From contig WKFI01000012.1 of assembly GCA_014872875.1 (NCBI GenBank), positions 124,001-188,000 on the forward strand: 64,000 bases of DNA. The letters are read 5' to 3'. Below are positions 26,911 through 35,044 of the stretch, piece by piece; position 1 is the first letter of the stretch; every line of letters starts with the position of its first letter. The translations under genes and the position numbers were made by a program. The notes under the pieces were generated by a model. The model searched no databases and was not told the origin of the DNA. It saw only the letters and a program-made list of their open reading frames with translations. The stretch is from Paracoccaceae bacterium. GTDB lineage: Bacteria; Pseudomonadota; Alphaproteobacteria; Rhodobacterales; Rhodobacteraceae.

Positions 26911-28104
26911 ATGATGAGCTTTCAGAACCCGGTCTTTATCCCCGGTCCGACCAATATGCCCGAAGCGCTGCGCCGCGCCGTGGACATGCCGACGCTGGAT
27001 CATCGTTCGGCAGTGTTTGCCGAAATCCTGCACCCGGCGAGAGCAGGTGTGAAGAAAGTGCTGCAATCCGACAGCGCAGAGGTCTTCTTTTTCCCGTCCA
27101 CCGGCACCGGTGGTTGGGAGACAGCGATCAGCAATACCCTGTCATCAGGAGATCACGTTCTGGCCGCGCGCAACGGTATGTTCAGCCATCGCTGGATTGA
27201 CTTGTGCCAGCGCCACGGGCTGAAAGTTCAGGTGGTGGAAACCAATTGGGGTCAAGGCATCCCTGCCGACAAATTCGAGGAGATCCTGACCGAAGATACG
27301 TCTCACCGGATCAAGGCGGTTCTTGCCACACACAACGAAACCGCCACCGGCGTAAAGTCGGACATTGCTGCAATCCGCCGCGCTCTGGATGCCGCGGATC
27401 ACCCGGCCTTGTTGTTGGTGGACGGCGTCAGCTCCATCGGCTCGATGGACTTCCGGATGGAGGATTGGGGCGTCGATATCGCTGTAACCGGATCGCAAAA
27501 GGGTTTCATGCTGCCTGCCGGTCTGGCCATCGTGGGATTTTCGCCCAAGGCGATGCAGATGGTGGAAACCGCCACCCTGCCCCGCACCTTCTTCGATATC
27601 CGCGACATGGGCAAATCCTATGCCGCGAACGGTTATCCTTACACGCCGGCTGTCGGCCTTCTGAACGGGTTGAACCAGAGCTGCGAAATGTTGTTGGAAG
27701 AAGGTCTGAACAACGTTTTCTTGCGCCACCGGCGGATTGCCGACGGCGTTCGTGCAGCGGTCAAGGCATGGGGACTGGAGCTGTGTGCGGCGTCACCGGA
27801 TCTCTACTCTGACAGCGTCAGCGCGATCCGTACACCCGAAGGGTTCAACGCCACCAACATTGTCATCCATGCTGCCGACACGTATGGCGTCGCCTTTGGT
27901 GTCGGATTGGGAGAGGTCGCAGGCAAGGTGTTCCGCATCGGGCACCTGGGAATGCTGACGGATGTTCTGGCGCTGTCCGGCATCGCCACCGCCGAGATGT
28001 GCATGGCAGATCTTGGACTTGAGATCCAGTTGGGATCGGGCGTTGCCGCCGCTCAGGAGGTGTACCGCACCACAACCGCCACCCCCATCAAGGCTGCGGC
28101 ATGA
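26911..28104 (+). CDS. bhcA: L-aspartate--glyoxylate aminotransferase
   Basis: This 397-residue PLP enzyme transfers the amino group of L-aspartate to glyoxylate, giving glycine and oxaloacetate. It opens and closes the beta-hydroxyaspartate cycle. It belongs to the class V alanine-glyoxylate aminotransferase group: FPSTGTGGWETAISNTLS (about 60-77), DGVSSIGSMDFRMEDWGVD with the PLP-contacting Asp, and the Schiff-base Lys in VTGSQKGFMLPAG (about 197). The start lies at a tandem ATGATG behind AAGGAGAGC, so translation could begin at 26911 or 26914. ATGA overlap with bhcB. Identity is supported by the exact bhcA-B-C-D order. Confidence 0.93.
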   Translation: MMSFQNPVFIPGPTNMPEALRRAVDMPTLDHRSAVFAEILHPARAGVKKVLQSDSAEVFFFPSTGTGGWETAISNTLSSGDHVLAARNGMFSHRWIDLCQRHGLKVQVVETNWGQGIPADKFEEILTEDTSHRIKAVLATHNETATGVKSDIAAIRRALDAADHPALLLVDGVSSIGSMDFRMEDWGVDIAVTGSQKGFMLPAGLAIVGFSPKAMQMVETATLPRTFFDIRDMGKSYAANGYPYTPAVGLLNGLNQSCEMLLEEGLNNVFLRHRRIADGVRAAVKAWGLELCAASPDLYSDSVSAIRTPEGFNATNIVIHAADTYGVAFGVGLGEVAGKVFRIGHLGMLTDVLALSGIATAEMCMADLGLEIQLGSGVAAAQEVYRTTTATPIKAAA

Positions 28105-29072
28105 TGAAAGACAGTTCCATGATCGTCCCGACGCTTGAAGACATGTATGGCGCGCGCGAGCGCATTGCGCCCCATGTTCATGTGACACCGGTGCTGACAT
28201 CATCCTACCTGGATGACCTGACCGGGGCCCAACTGTTCTTCAAATGCGAAAACTTTCAAAAGGCCGCCGCCTTCAAGGTGCGCGGGGCCTGCAACGCGGT
28301 GTTCGGCCTAAGTGATGATGATGCCGCCAAGGGCGTCGCCACCCATTCCAGCGGCAACCACGCGCTGAGCCTCTCCTACGCGGCTGGGCGACGGGGCATT
28401 CCGTGCCACGTCGTGATGCCGCGCACCGCACCACAGGCAAAGAAAGACGCAGTCATCGGCTATGGGGGCAGCATCACGGAATGTGAGCCGTCAACGTCAT
28501 CGCGCGAGGCGACGTTCGAAAAGGTCCAGGCGGAAACCGGGGCTGATTTTGTCCACCCTTACAACGATCCGCGGGTCATTGCAGGTCAGGCCACCTGTTC
28601 TGCCGAGTTGATGGAGCAGGTAGACAGGCTGGATGCCGTGATCGCCCCCATTGGCGGCGGCGGCATGATCTCGGGTACATGCCTGACCCTGTCGAACCTG
28701 GCGCCGGATGTGCAGATTTATGCTGCGGAACCGGAACAGGCCGACGATGCTGCACGGTCTTTCCGCGCCGGACACATCATCGCCGACGACGCGCCACAGA
28801 CCGTGGCCGACGGGTTGAAAGTGCCGCTGAAGGACCTGACCTGGCATTTTGTCAGCAATCACGTGACCGACATTCTGACTGCGTCCGAGCAAGAGATCAT
28901 AGATGCGATGCGCCTGATCTGGCTGCGCATGAAAATCGTTATGGAACCGTCTTCGGCCGTTCCCCTGGCCTGTATTCTGAAGAACCCGGACCTGTTTCGG
29001 GACAAGCGGGTCGGCGTGATCGTGACCGGAGGCAATGTGGATCTGGGCAAATTGCCCTGGATGGAGGGGTAA
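28101..29072 (+). CDS. bhcB: beta-hydroxyaspartate dehydratase
   Basis: This 323-residue PLP enzyme of the serine/threonine dehydratase type removes water from erythro-beta-hydroxyaspartate to give iminosuccinate, the third step of the cycle. The Schiff-base Lys lies in FFKCENFQKAAAFKVRGA (about 52-69). The Gly-rich phosphate loop is GGGGMISG (about 185), and SSGNHA holds the ring-contacting Asn. The start is within an ATGA overlap with bhcA; a second Met at residue 7 is also possible. The stop is immediately followed by the bhcC ATG with no spacer, consistent with tight coupling. Confidence 0.93.
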   Translation: MMKDSSMIVPTLEDMYGARERIAPHVHVTPVLTSSYLDDLTGAQLFFKCENFQKAAAFKVRGACNAVFGLSDDDAAKGVATHSSGNHALSLSYAAGRRGIPCHVVMPRTAPQAKKDAVIGYGGSITECEPSTSSREATFEKVQAETGADFVHPYNDPRVIAGQATCSAELMEQVDRLDAVIAPIGGGGMISGTCLTLSNLAPDVQIYAAEPEQADDAARSFRAGHIIADDAPQTVADGLKVPLKDLTWHFVSNHVTDILTASEQEIIDAMRLIWLRMKIVMEPSSAVPLACILKNPDLFRDKRVGVIVTGGNVDLGKLPWMEG

Positions 29073-30233
29073 ATGAAAGACATGGACATTAGCAGCTTGG
29101 ATGTGGGCTTTGACGTGCCGGCCCAGCCCGGCATGGATGAAAGCGAAATCCAAACCCCGGCGCTGATCCTGGATCTGGACGCGCTGGAGCGCAATATCGT
29201 CAAGATGGGCGATTATGCCCGCACGCATGGCATGCGTCACCGAGTACATGGAAAAATGCACAAATCGGTGGATGTGGCCAAGCTGCAGGAAAAACTGGGG
29301 GGCGCCGTTGGCGTGTGTTGCCAGAAAGTCTCCGAAGCCGAGGTCTTCGTGCGGGGCGGTATCAAGGACGTGCTGGTGTCGAACCAGGTCCGCGACCCGC
29401 ACAAGATCGACCGTCTGGCCCGGTTGCCCAAACTGGGCGCCCGCATCATCGTCTGCGTCGATGACGTGGTCAACGTGGCCGACCTGTCAGCCGCGACACA
29501 GCAACACGGTACAGAACTGGATGTGTTTGTCGAAATCGACTGCGGAGCGGGACGCTGTGGCGTGACCACCGCGGACGCGGTGGTGGAAATCGCCCAGGCG
29601 GCTGACGCTGCTCCGGGACTGCGCTTTGCCGGCATCCAGGCCTATCAGGGCGCAATGCAACACATGGACAGCTATGCTGATCGCAAGGCCAAGCTGGACC
29701 AAGCCATCGCCCAGGTCAGCGAGGCGGTAGATGCATTGAAACGCGTGGATCTGGAACCTGATCTGGTTTCGGGCGGCGGCACAGGATCCTATTATTTCGA
29801 AAGCAATTCAGGTATTTACAATGAATTGCAATGCGGATCATACGCTTTCATGGACGCCGATTACGGTCGCATTCTGGATGCCGAGGGCAAAAGGATAGAC
29901 CAAGGTGAATGGGAAAACGCGCTGTTCATCCTGACCAGCGTGATGAGCCACGCCAAATCCGACAAGGCCATTGTGGACGCCGGATTGAAAGCGCAATCGG
30001 TGGACAGTGGGCTGCCCGTCGTGTTCGGACGCGATGACGTGGAATACCTGAAATGCTCCGATGAACATGGCGTGGTGGGCGACCCGGACGGGGTGCTGAA
30101 AGTGAACGACAAGTTGCGCTTAGTTCCCGGTCACTGCGACCCGACCTGCAATGTGCATGACTGGTACGTCGGGGTCCGAAACGGAAAGGTTGAAACCCTA
30201 TGGCCCGTATCCGCCCGCGGTAAGGCGTTCTGA
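29073..30233 (+). CDS. bhcC: beta-hydroxyaspartate aldolase
   Basis: This 386-residue fold-type III PLP enzyme, related to D-threonine aldolase, condenses glycine with glyoxylate to beta-hydroxyaspartate. This is the carbon-carbon bond step of the cycle. The N-terminal alanine-racemase-like barrel has the PLP Lys in HRVHGKMHKSVDVAKLQ (about 59). The C-terminal domain carries a His/Cys pair near VPGHCDPTCNVHDWYV (about 352-367), which is the metal site of this aldolase family. It begins directly after bhcB. A 195-base, palindrome-filled gap follows before bhcD. Confidence 0.93.
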   Translation: MKDMDISSLDVGFDVPAQPGMDESEIQTPALILDLDALERNIVKMGDYARTHGMRHRVHGKMHKSVDVAKLQEKLGGAVGVCCQKVSEAEVFVRGGIKDVLVSNQVRDPHKIDRLARLPKLGARIIVCVDDVVNVADLSAATQQHGTELDVFVEIDCGAGRCGVTTADAVVEIAQAADAAPGLRFAGIQAYQGAMQHMDSYADRKAKLDQAIAQVSEAVDALKRVDLEPDLVSGGGTGSYYFESNSGIYNELQCGSYAFMDADYGRILDAEGKRIDQGEWENALFILTSVMSHAKSDKAIVDAGLKAQSVDSGLPVVFGRDDVEYLKCSDEHGVVGDPDGVLKVNDKLRLVPGHCDPTCNVHDWYVGVRNGKVETLWPVSARGKAF

Positions 30234-30240
30234 GAGATTT

Positions 30241-30388
30241 CGGATCGGCCTGCGGCCAATCCGACCGGCGCGGGGGCTGCGCCCCCGCGCATCGCGAACA
30301 CCCCGGGGCCTTGCCGCGGACCACACCCTTGGCCGGGGGGCTCTGCCCCCTGGGACACCACTCTCCACCAGGGGGCTCTGCCCCCTGG
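30241..30388. repeat. Cluster of four GC-rich palindromic elements between bhcC and bhcD
   Basis: Four stem-loops lie in the gap. They are an imperfect one at 30241-30263 (loop TGC), a perfect 10-bp stem at 30268-30290 (loop TGC), a GGGGGC-TCT-GCCCCC stem at 30336-30350, and CCAGGGGGC-TCT-GCCCCCTGG at 30368-30388. The last two share an 18-base unit repeated 35 bases apart. They look like a dispersed Rhodobacterales-type intergenic repeat. Confidence 0.75.
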
Positions 30389-30428
30389 AACCCCCGGAGT
30401 TTATTTAGCAAAGTGAAGGAGCAGGCGC

Positions 30429-31394
30429 ATGTGGATCGTGCCTGAAAGTGAGATTGCGGGCCTGATGACCCGTGAAGCCGCCTTTGATGCGGTAGAACAG
30501 GTTTTTGCCGCCATGGCGCGGGATCAGGCCTACAACTTTCCTGTCGTGCGCGAAGCCATTGGCCACGAAGACGCGCTGTACGGTTTCAAAGGCGGGTTTG
30601 ATCGCGCCGGCGGATCCCTGGGGCTCAAGGCCGGAGGCTATTGGCCACACAATCTGGAACGGCGCGGTTTGATCAATCATCAATCCACCGTCTTCCTGTT
30701 CGACCCGGATACAGGCAAACCGTCGGCGATGGTGGGCGGCAACCTGTTGACGGCACTGCGCACAGCAGCCGCATCTTCCGTGTCGATCCGGCATCTGGCA
30801 CGCAAGGATGCCAAGGTGATCGGAATGGTCGGGGCTGGACATCAGGCGACGTTCCAACTTCGTGCGGCGCTGGAACAGCGCAGCTTTGAAAAGGTGATTG
30901 GCTGGAACCTGCACCCCGAGATGCTCCCCAACCTGGAAAAGGTTGCGGATGAGGCGGGACTGCCGTTTGAAGCCGTTGATCTGCCCGGTCTGCAAGAGGC
31001 GGATGTGATCATAACCATCACCTCGTCCTTTGCCGCGTCGCTGATGGCCGATCATGTCAGCCCCGGCACCCATCTGGCCTGCATGGGCACCGATACGGTC
31101 GGCAAGCAGGAGGTCGAACCTTCCCTGTTGGCCAAAGCGGTTATCTTCACAGATGAGGTTGCCCAGTCCGTCACCCTGGGCGAAGCACAGCACGCGATTG
31201 CGTCCGGGCTGATAGCAGACAGCGGCATCACACAGCTCGGGGCGGTGATCAATGGAGACCATGCCGGTCGCTCCGATGACCACGAGATCACCTTGTTCGA
31301 CGGAACCGGCGTTGGACTGCAGGACCTGGCCGTCGCGTCAACAGTGGTTGACTTGGCGATAAAGCAGGGCAAGGCGATAGAAGTACCGTTCTAG
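30429..31394 (+). CDS. bhcD: Iminosuccinate reductase
   Basis: This 321-residue enzyme of the ornithine cyclodeaminase/mu-crystallin family reduces iminosuccinate to L-aspartate with NAD(P)H, regenerating the amino donor of BhcA. The Rossmann nucleotide motif is VIGMVGAGHQATFQLRA (about 133-149). The substrate Lys and Arg region is around LKAGGYWPHN (about 67-76), with TALRTAAASSVS after it. The start follows GAAGGAGCAGGCGC. It is separated from bhcC by a repeat cluster, so it may be transcribed less or need read-through. It converges on the cox operon. Confidence 0.92.
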   Translation: MWIVPESEIAGLMTREAAFDAVEQVFAAMARDQAYNFPVVREAIGHEDALYGFKGGFDRAGGSLGLKAGGYWPHNLERRGLINHQSTVFLFDPDTGKPSAMVGGNLLTALRTAAASSVSIRHLARKDAKVIGMVGAGHQATFQLRAALEQRSFEKVIGWNLHPEMLPNLEKVADEAGLPFEAVDLPGLQEADVIITITSSFAASLMADHVSPGTHLACMGTDTVGKQEVEPSLLAKAVIFTDEVAQSVTLGEAQHAIASGLIADSGITQLGAVINGDHAGRSDDHEITLFDGTGVGLQDLAVASTVVDLAIKQGKAIEVPF

Positions 31395-31458
31395 ATCGCC
31401 TTGTGCGCACAGACACGCGCCGGGATCCGCCTCTCTTCCCGGATCCTGCGCAAAAGAC

Positions 31459-31489
31459 AGGTCGGTGGGCCTCTCCCACCTACCGACCT
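31459..31489 (-). terminator. Hairpin between convergent bhcD and coxG
   Basis: GGTGGG-loop-CCCACC (31464-31480) is extended outward by AGGTC/GACCT across a small bulge. On the minus strand it is followed by GTCTTTTG, so it best fits the end of the cox operon; it may act in both directions. Confidence 0.5.
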
Positions 31490-31507
31490 GCTCCACATCA
31501 TATCGGT

Positions 31508-31957
31508 TCAGGCGTCAACCGGAGCGACGGTCTCGGCAAACTTGGTGAAGAACTTTGCCGCAAGTTTCTTGGCCGTGCTTTGGATCAGCCGGCTTCCCAA
31601 CTGCGCCAGCTTGCCCCCGATTTCAGCCTTGGCCGCATAGCGCAGAATGGTTTGATCCCCATCCGCTTCCAGAGTTACATCGGCCCCCCCCTTGGCGTGG
31701 CCTGCAGCGCCGCCATTGCCTTGGCCGGACAGGGAAAACGACGTAGGGGCGCCAGAAGTATCCAGCTCCACATTTCCGCTGAACCGGGCCTTAACCGGCC
31801 CGACCTTCAGCACCACCTTGGCCTCAAGCTCGGTATCGGAGTGCTTTATCAACTCCTCGCACCCCGGAATGCACTGCTGAAGCACCTCTGGGTCATTTAG
31901 TGCCGCATAAACGCGGCCAACCGGGGCGTTGATGGTGATTTCGTCATTCAGTTCCAT
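31508..31957 (-). CDS. coxG: CO dehydrogenase accessory protein CoxG (SRPBCC fold)
   Basis: This 149-residue protein has the CoxG/SRPBCC fold: VGRVYAALNDPEVLQQCIPGCEEL (about 13-36), a strand-rich core, and a C-terminal helix ending KLAAKFFTKFAETVAP. CoxG proteins are thought to anchor CO dehydrogenase at the membrane or to carry quinone for it. The C-terminal basic/aromatic helix fits a membrane contact. It is the last gene of the cox operon. Its ribosome site (GAGGAAGGAAAG) overlaps the stop region of the 29-codon gene upstream, so the two are probably co-translated. Confidence 0.88.
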   Translation of the reverse strand: MELNDEITINAPVGRVYAALNDPEVLQQCIPGCEELIKHSDTELEAKVVLKVGPVKARFSGNVELDTSGAPTSFSLSGQGNGGAAGHAKGGADVTLEADGDQTILRYAAKAEIGGKLAQLGSRLIQSTAKKLAAKFFTKFAETVAPVDA

Positions 31958-31970
31958 TTACTTTCCTTCC

Positions 31971-32060
31971 TCAGCAACAGGGAAACTTAATCCGGGACAA
32001 GGTTTCAAGCTGCTCGGGTGTGGGCCGCAGCCGTGCGATCAACTGTTTGAAAATGCTCAT
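31971..32060 (-). CDS. Putative 29-residue peptide ending in Cys-Cys, within the cox operon
   Basis: A 29-codon frame begins with an ATG that overlaps the coxF stop by 4 bases (ATGA), behind a strong GAGGGGGAAGA ribosome site. It stops 13 bases before coxG. The peptide begins MSIFKQLIARLRPTPEQ and ends LSRIKFPCC. The first half is basic and amphipathic, then comes a Pro-Glu turn, then a terminal Cys-Cys. It has no family that I recognise. The position, coupling at both ends and non-random composition argue that it is translated. A role in copper or sulfur handling for the Mo-Cu site, or as a membrane/docking peptide, is speculation. Confidence 0.6.
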   Translation of the reverse strand: MSIFKQLIARLRPTPEQLETLSRIKFPCC

Positions 32061-32857
32061 TCTTCCCCCTCGACATCGCGCTGTTTGTGTCGCCTTATTT
32101 GGGTCAACTGTGCCAGAATCGACAGGGCAATCTCTTCAGGCGTCACGGCGTTGATGTGCAGGCCTGCAGGAGCGTGGACCCGGTCCAGCCGCCCCCGATC
32201 CATGCCTTGATCTTCCAGCTTGGTTGCCAGCGAGGCGAATTTTCTGCGACTGCCTACGAAAGCCACAAATTCACACTGAGCCTCCAAAGCTGCTCTCAAG
32301 GCGGCCAGATCCCCCTTGCCTTGGGTCGCCACCACGATCATCCGGCGATTGCCCCCGGACACCTGCGGCAGAAGCACGTCCGGACTGGCCTGCCTGACTG
32401 CCCACTGAAAACGCGCGGTCAGGTCTTGCAGCGCTTCCGCCACCGGAGAGGTGCCGTAGATCACCAGCTCGGGCAGCGGCAGCACGGGCTCGACAAATAT
32501 GTCCATCGAGCCTTTCGACGGACAACCGTTCCGGGCGAATTGCACGCCCTCCGTAATCTCTCCGGCCTCGACGCCCTTCTCGGCCAAAATGTCTTGCGGG
32601 TGGAGCGAGATCAGCCGAGGCTCCCCATCCTCAAAGGATTGACGGGCTGCCTTTGCCAGGGCGCCCCGCACACACCCGCCACCAATCCAGCCTTGTGCGA
32701 TTGTTCCATCAGCCAGCAGCAGCGCCTTGGCACCGGGTTTGGCGGCGGTCGCGCCTGCTGTTCGAATGACCGTGGCAATCGCAAAGGGCGCACCTTTGGC
32801 CCGCAGATCCAGAGCAAGGTCAGCAATGTCACGGTCGGTCAATTCAGCTGGTGTCAT
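32057..32857 (-). CDS. coxF: XdhC/CoxF-type maturation protein
   Basis: This 266-residue protein of the XdhC/CoxI family helps complete the molybdenum cofactor (sulfuration or metal insertion) of CO dehydrogenase. The N-terminal XdhC_CoxI domain holds TAGATAAKPGAKALLLADG and WIGGGCVRGA (about 35-75), with its conserved Cys. The C-terminal Rossmann-like XdhC domain ends near VGSRRKFASLATKLEDQGM and HAPAGLHINAVTPEEIALSI. The ATG at 32857 overlaps the coxE stop (ATGA), whereas the longer frame upstream has a low-complexity leader inside coxE. The symbol follows the position after coxE. Confidence 0.85.
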   Translation of the reverse strand: MTPAELTDRDIADLALDLRAKGAPFAIATVIRTAGATAAKPGAKALLLADGTIAQGWIGGGCVRGALAKAARQSFEDGEPRLISLHPQDILAEKGVEAGEITEGVQFARNGCPSKGSMDIFVEPVLPLPELVIYGTSPVAEALQDLTARFQWAVRQASPDVLLPQVSGGNRRMIVVATQGKGDLAALRAALEAQCEFVAFVGSRRKFASLATKLEDQGMDRGRLDRVHAPAGLHINAVTPEEIALSILAQLTQIRRHKQRDVEGEE

Positions 32858-34035
32858 AGTCGAGCAAGCTCCGGTTCCAAGGCGGCCAGATCGGCCAGCC
32901 GGTTTGCAGGGCGAAACAGATCCAGATGCGGCAGAGCAGCGGCCATGCCGCGCGCCACCGGTTCGTACCCATCCCAGCCTTTCAGTGGGTTCAACCACAG
33001 AATGCGACACCCGCGTTTCTTCAAACGCTCCAACGCGTGTGCCATTGCTTCGGGCGGATCGGTGTCATAGCCATCTGACAAGATCAGCACGACAGTTCGA
33101 CCATCGACAAAACGGCGCGCATAGGAGCGTGCAAACAGGTCCAGTGAAGCGCCGATTTTCGACCCACCGCCGAAACCGTCCGCCATCAGCGACATCCGTC
33201 CCAACGCCCGCATGGCGTCCTTGTCACGCAACGCTTCGGTGATCCTCACAAGTCTTGTGTGAAACAAGTAAGCGTCCGCGCTGGTATCTGCGCGCATCAA
33301 GCCAGCCAAAAAGGCCAAAAACACGCGCGCGTAAACCGTCATGGACCCGGACACATCGCACAAGGCGACGATCTTCAACGGTCGGTCCGGGCGTCGTTTC
33401 ATCGGCAGATGCAACGGCTCCCCTCCGGAAGACAGGCTTTGCCGGATTAGACGGCGAAAATGCAGGCGATCGCCCTTGCGGGCAGCCTTACGGCGCCGCG
33501 ATCGCCGATCGCGCAAGGCCGCGCCCAGACGACGCGCGACTGCCTCAGCCGCGGCAATCTCCTCGGGTGGTACAAGATCGCGCAGGTCCTTGCGCATCAA
33601 GTTGCGCGCCCGGGTGGCTATCAGTTTACCTTCGCCATCGCTTTCAGCCTCTCCCTCACCGCCATCCGGCGTGCTGGCCTGCCCGGCTCCGCCAGCTGAC
33701 TCCCCCTTCGCGTCGCGCGAGGAATGCACGCTGTCCGACCCGCTGGTCTGGGACGAAGGCATCACTTTCTGCGCCACCCGTCCACCATTGCACCAATATG
33801 CGTCAAACAGATCATCAAAGCGGGCGATGTCCTCGGCACATCCACTACAAACCGGCTTGAGAGCCCGACGCGCCTGTTCTGGATCAATCGCGCGCACATA
33901 GGTCAGGGCCTGCAGCGCAACTTCGGTTTCGCGTACCCCCAATCGCAAACCGTTGGCGCGCAGATGCGCCAGAAAGCCCGACATCCGGGCCGCGGGGCCA
34001 AGATCGCGGCCCGCAAATTTGGTGACCCGGCTCAC
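32854..34035 (-). CDS. coxE: VWA-domain protein CoxE
   Basis: This 393-residue protein is the von Willebrand A partner of the CoxD ATPase. In Oligotropha, CoxD and CoxE act with CoxF in building the Cu-S-Mo centre. The C-terminal half carries the MIDAS motif DVSGS (LCDVSGSMTVYARVFLAF, about 228-245). A central acidic/Ser-Gly-rich linker lies at about 95-135. N-terminal Cys pairs (CSGCAEDIARFD, about 63-74) are present. It starts with GTG inside a 4-base GTGA overlap with coxD and ends in an ATGA overlap with coxF. Confidence 0.88.
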   Translation of the reverse strand: MSRVTKFAGRDLGPAARMSGFLAHLRANGLRLGVRETEVALQALTYVRAIDPEQARRALKPVCSGCAEDIARFDDLFDAYWCNGGRVAQKVMPSSQTSGSDSVHSSRDAKGESAGGAGQASTPDGGEGEAESDGEGKLIATRARNLMRKDLRDLVPPEEIAAAEAVARRLGAALRDRRSRRRKAARKGDRLHFRRLIRQSLSSGGEPLHLPMKRRPDRPLKIVALCDVSGSMTVYARVFLAFLAGLMRADTSADAYLFHTRLVRITEALRDKDAMRALGRMSLMADGFGGGSKIGASLDLFARSYARRFVDGRTVVLILSDGYDTDPPEAMAHALERLKKRGCRILWLNPLKGWDGYEPVARGMAAALPHLDLFRPANRLADLAALEPELARL

Positions 34036-34907
34036 GCCGCCTTCCCCGCCAGACGCTGCGCGACTTCGGTCGTGACATTGGCACGGTCGGTTTCGGTTTT
34101 CAGCAAGGTCGCAAGGCTTGCCTGCAAGACCACCGGATCCCGGGTCAGATCGGCAATACCCAGCCCCATCAGGGCAGCCGCAAAATCCAGCATCTCGGCA
34201 ATGCCCGGCACCTTTTCCAGATCCTCCTTGCGCAGATCCTGGACGAACCCGATGATCTGCAGGGCCAGCTGTTCCTCGATGTCGGGGCAGCGGGCCTGCA
34301 GGATCGCCAGCTCGCTGCTTCGATCTGGATAATCCACATGTGCGTACAAACAGCGCCGCCGCAGCGCATCGCTCAGGTCTCGCGTCCCATTGGCCGTCAG
34401 GATCACGACAGGTCGCGTGACGGCCTCGATCGTCCCCAACTCGGGTATCGTGATCTGAAACTCCGACAGCACCTCCAGCAGATAGGCTTCGAACTCCTCG
34501 TCCGCCCGGTCGATCTCATCGATCAGCAGAACCGGAGGCACCTCCTGTCGGATCGCCTGCAACAATGGGCGCTGTAGCAAGAACTCTTCGGAAAAGATTC
34601 TGTCCTCTACTTCGCGACCTGTGTGGCCGCCTTCCGCCGCGGCCCGGATGGCCAACAGCTGTCGCTGATAATTCCACTCGTAGATCGCTTGCGCCGCGTC
34701 CAAGCCTTCGTAGCATTGCAACCGGATCAACCGGGCGTCCCGAACCATCGCCAGCGCCCGCGCCACTTCGGTCTTTCCAACACCCGCCGCACCCTCCAGC
34801 AAAAGCGGCCGACCCAGCGACAAGGCCAGATGCACCGCCATCGCCAAATCATCCGAAGCCACATAGCCAACCTCGGCCAGGTTCTGTTTCAAGTCCTGAA
34901 AGCTCAC
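34032..34907 (-). CDS. coxD: MoxR-type AAA+ ATPase CoxD
   Basis: This AAA+ ATPase of about 291 residues in Oligotropha is a chaperone needed to build the sulfurated Mo-Cu site of CO dehydrogenase. Walker A is GAAGVGKTE (about 41-49), Walker B is VLLIDEIDRAD (about 110), and sensor/Arg-finger residues lie in TANGTRDLSDALRRRCL. The start is uncertain. GTG at 34907 (VSFQDLKQNL) matches where relatives begin, but its ribosome site is weak; a longer start at 35003 is less family-like. It overlaps coxE by 4 bases. Confidence 0.85.
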   Translation of the reverse strand: MSFQDLKQNLAEVGYVASDDLAMAVHLALSLGRPLLLEGAAGVGKTEVARALAMVRDARLIRLQCYEGLDAAQAIYEWNYQRQLLAIRAAAEGGHTGREVEDRIFSEEFLLQRPLLQAIRQEVPPVLLIDEIDRADEEFEAYLLEVLSEFQITIPELGTIEAVTRPVVILTANGTRDLSDALRRRCLYAHVDYPDRSSELAILQARCPDIEEQLALQIIGFVQDLRKEDLEKVPGIAEMLDFAAALMGLGIADLTRDPVVLQASLATLLKTETDRANVTTEVAQRLAGKAA

Positions 34908-35014
34908 AAGAAGTATCCAATCTTCATCTGGCCAAAAATATCCCGGAGAGCGCAAGGGGCTGGCCCCTCGCTCCCGCCCGTACCACAGGCACTCTGCACG
35001 CAATCGAACGTCAG

Positions 35015-35038
35015 TCGGACCGGCTGACGCCGGTCCGA
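35015..35038 (-). promoter_or_regulatory. Stem-loop between coxL and coxD
   Basis: A perfect 9-bp inverted repeat (35015-35023 with 35030-35038, six-base loop) lies 7 bases after the coxL stop. It has no T-run. It probably marks a processing or attenuation point that separates the abundant structural genes from the accessory genes. Confidence 0.6.
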
Positions 35039-35044
35039 ACCCGC

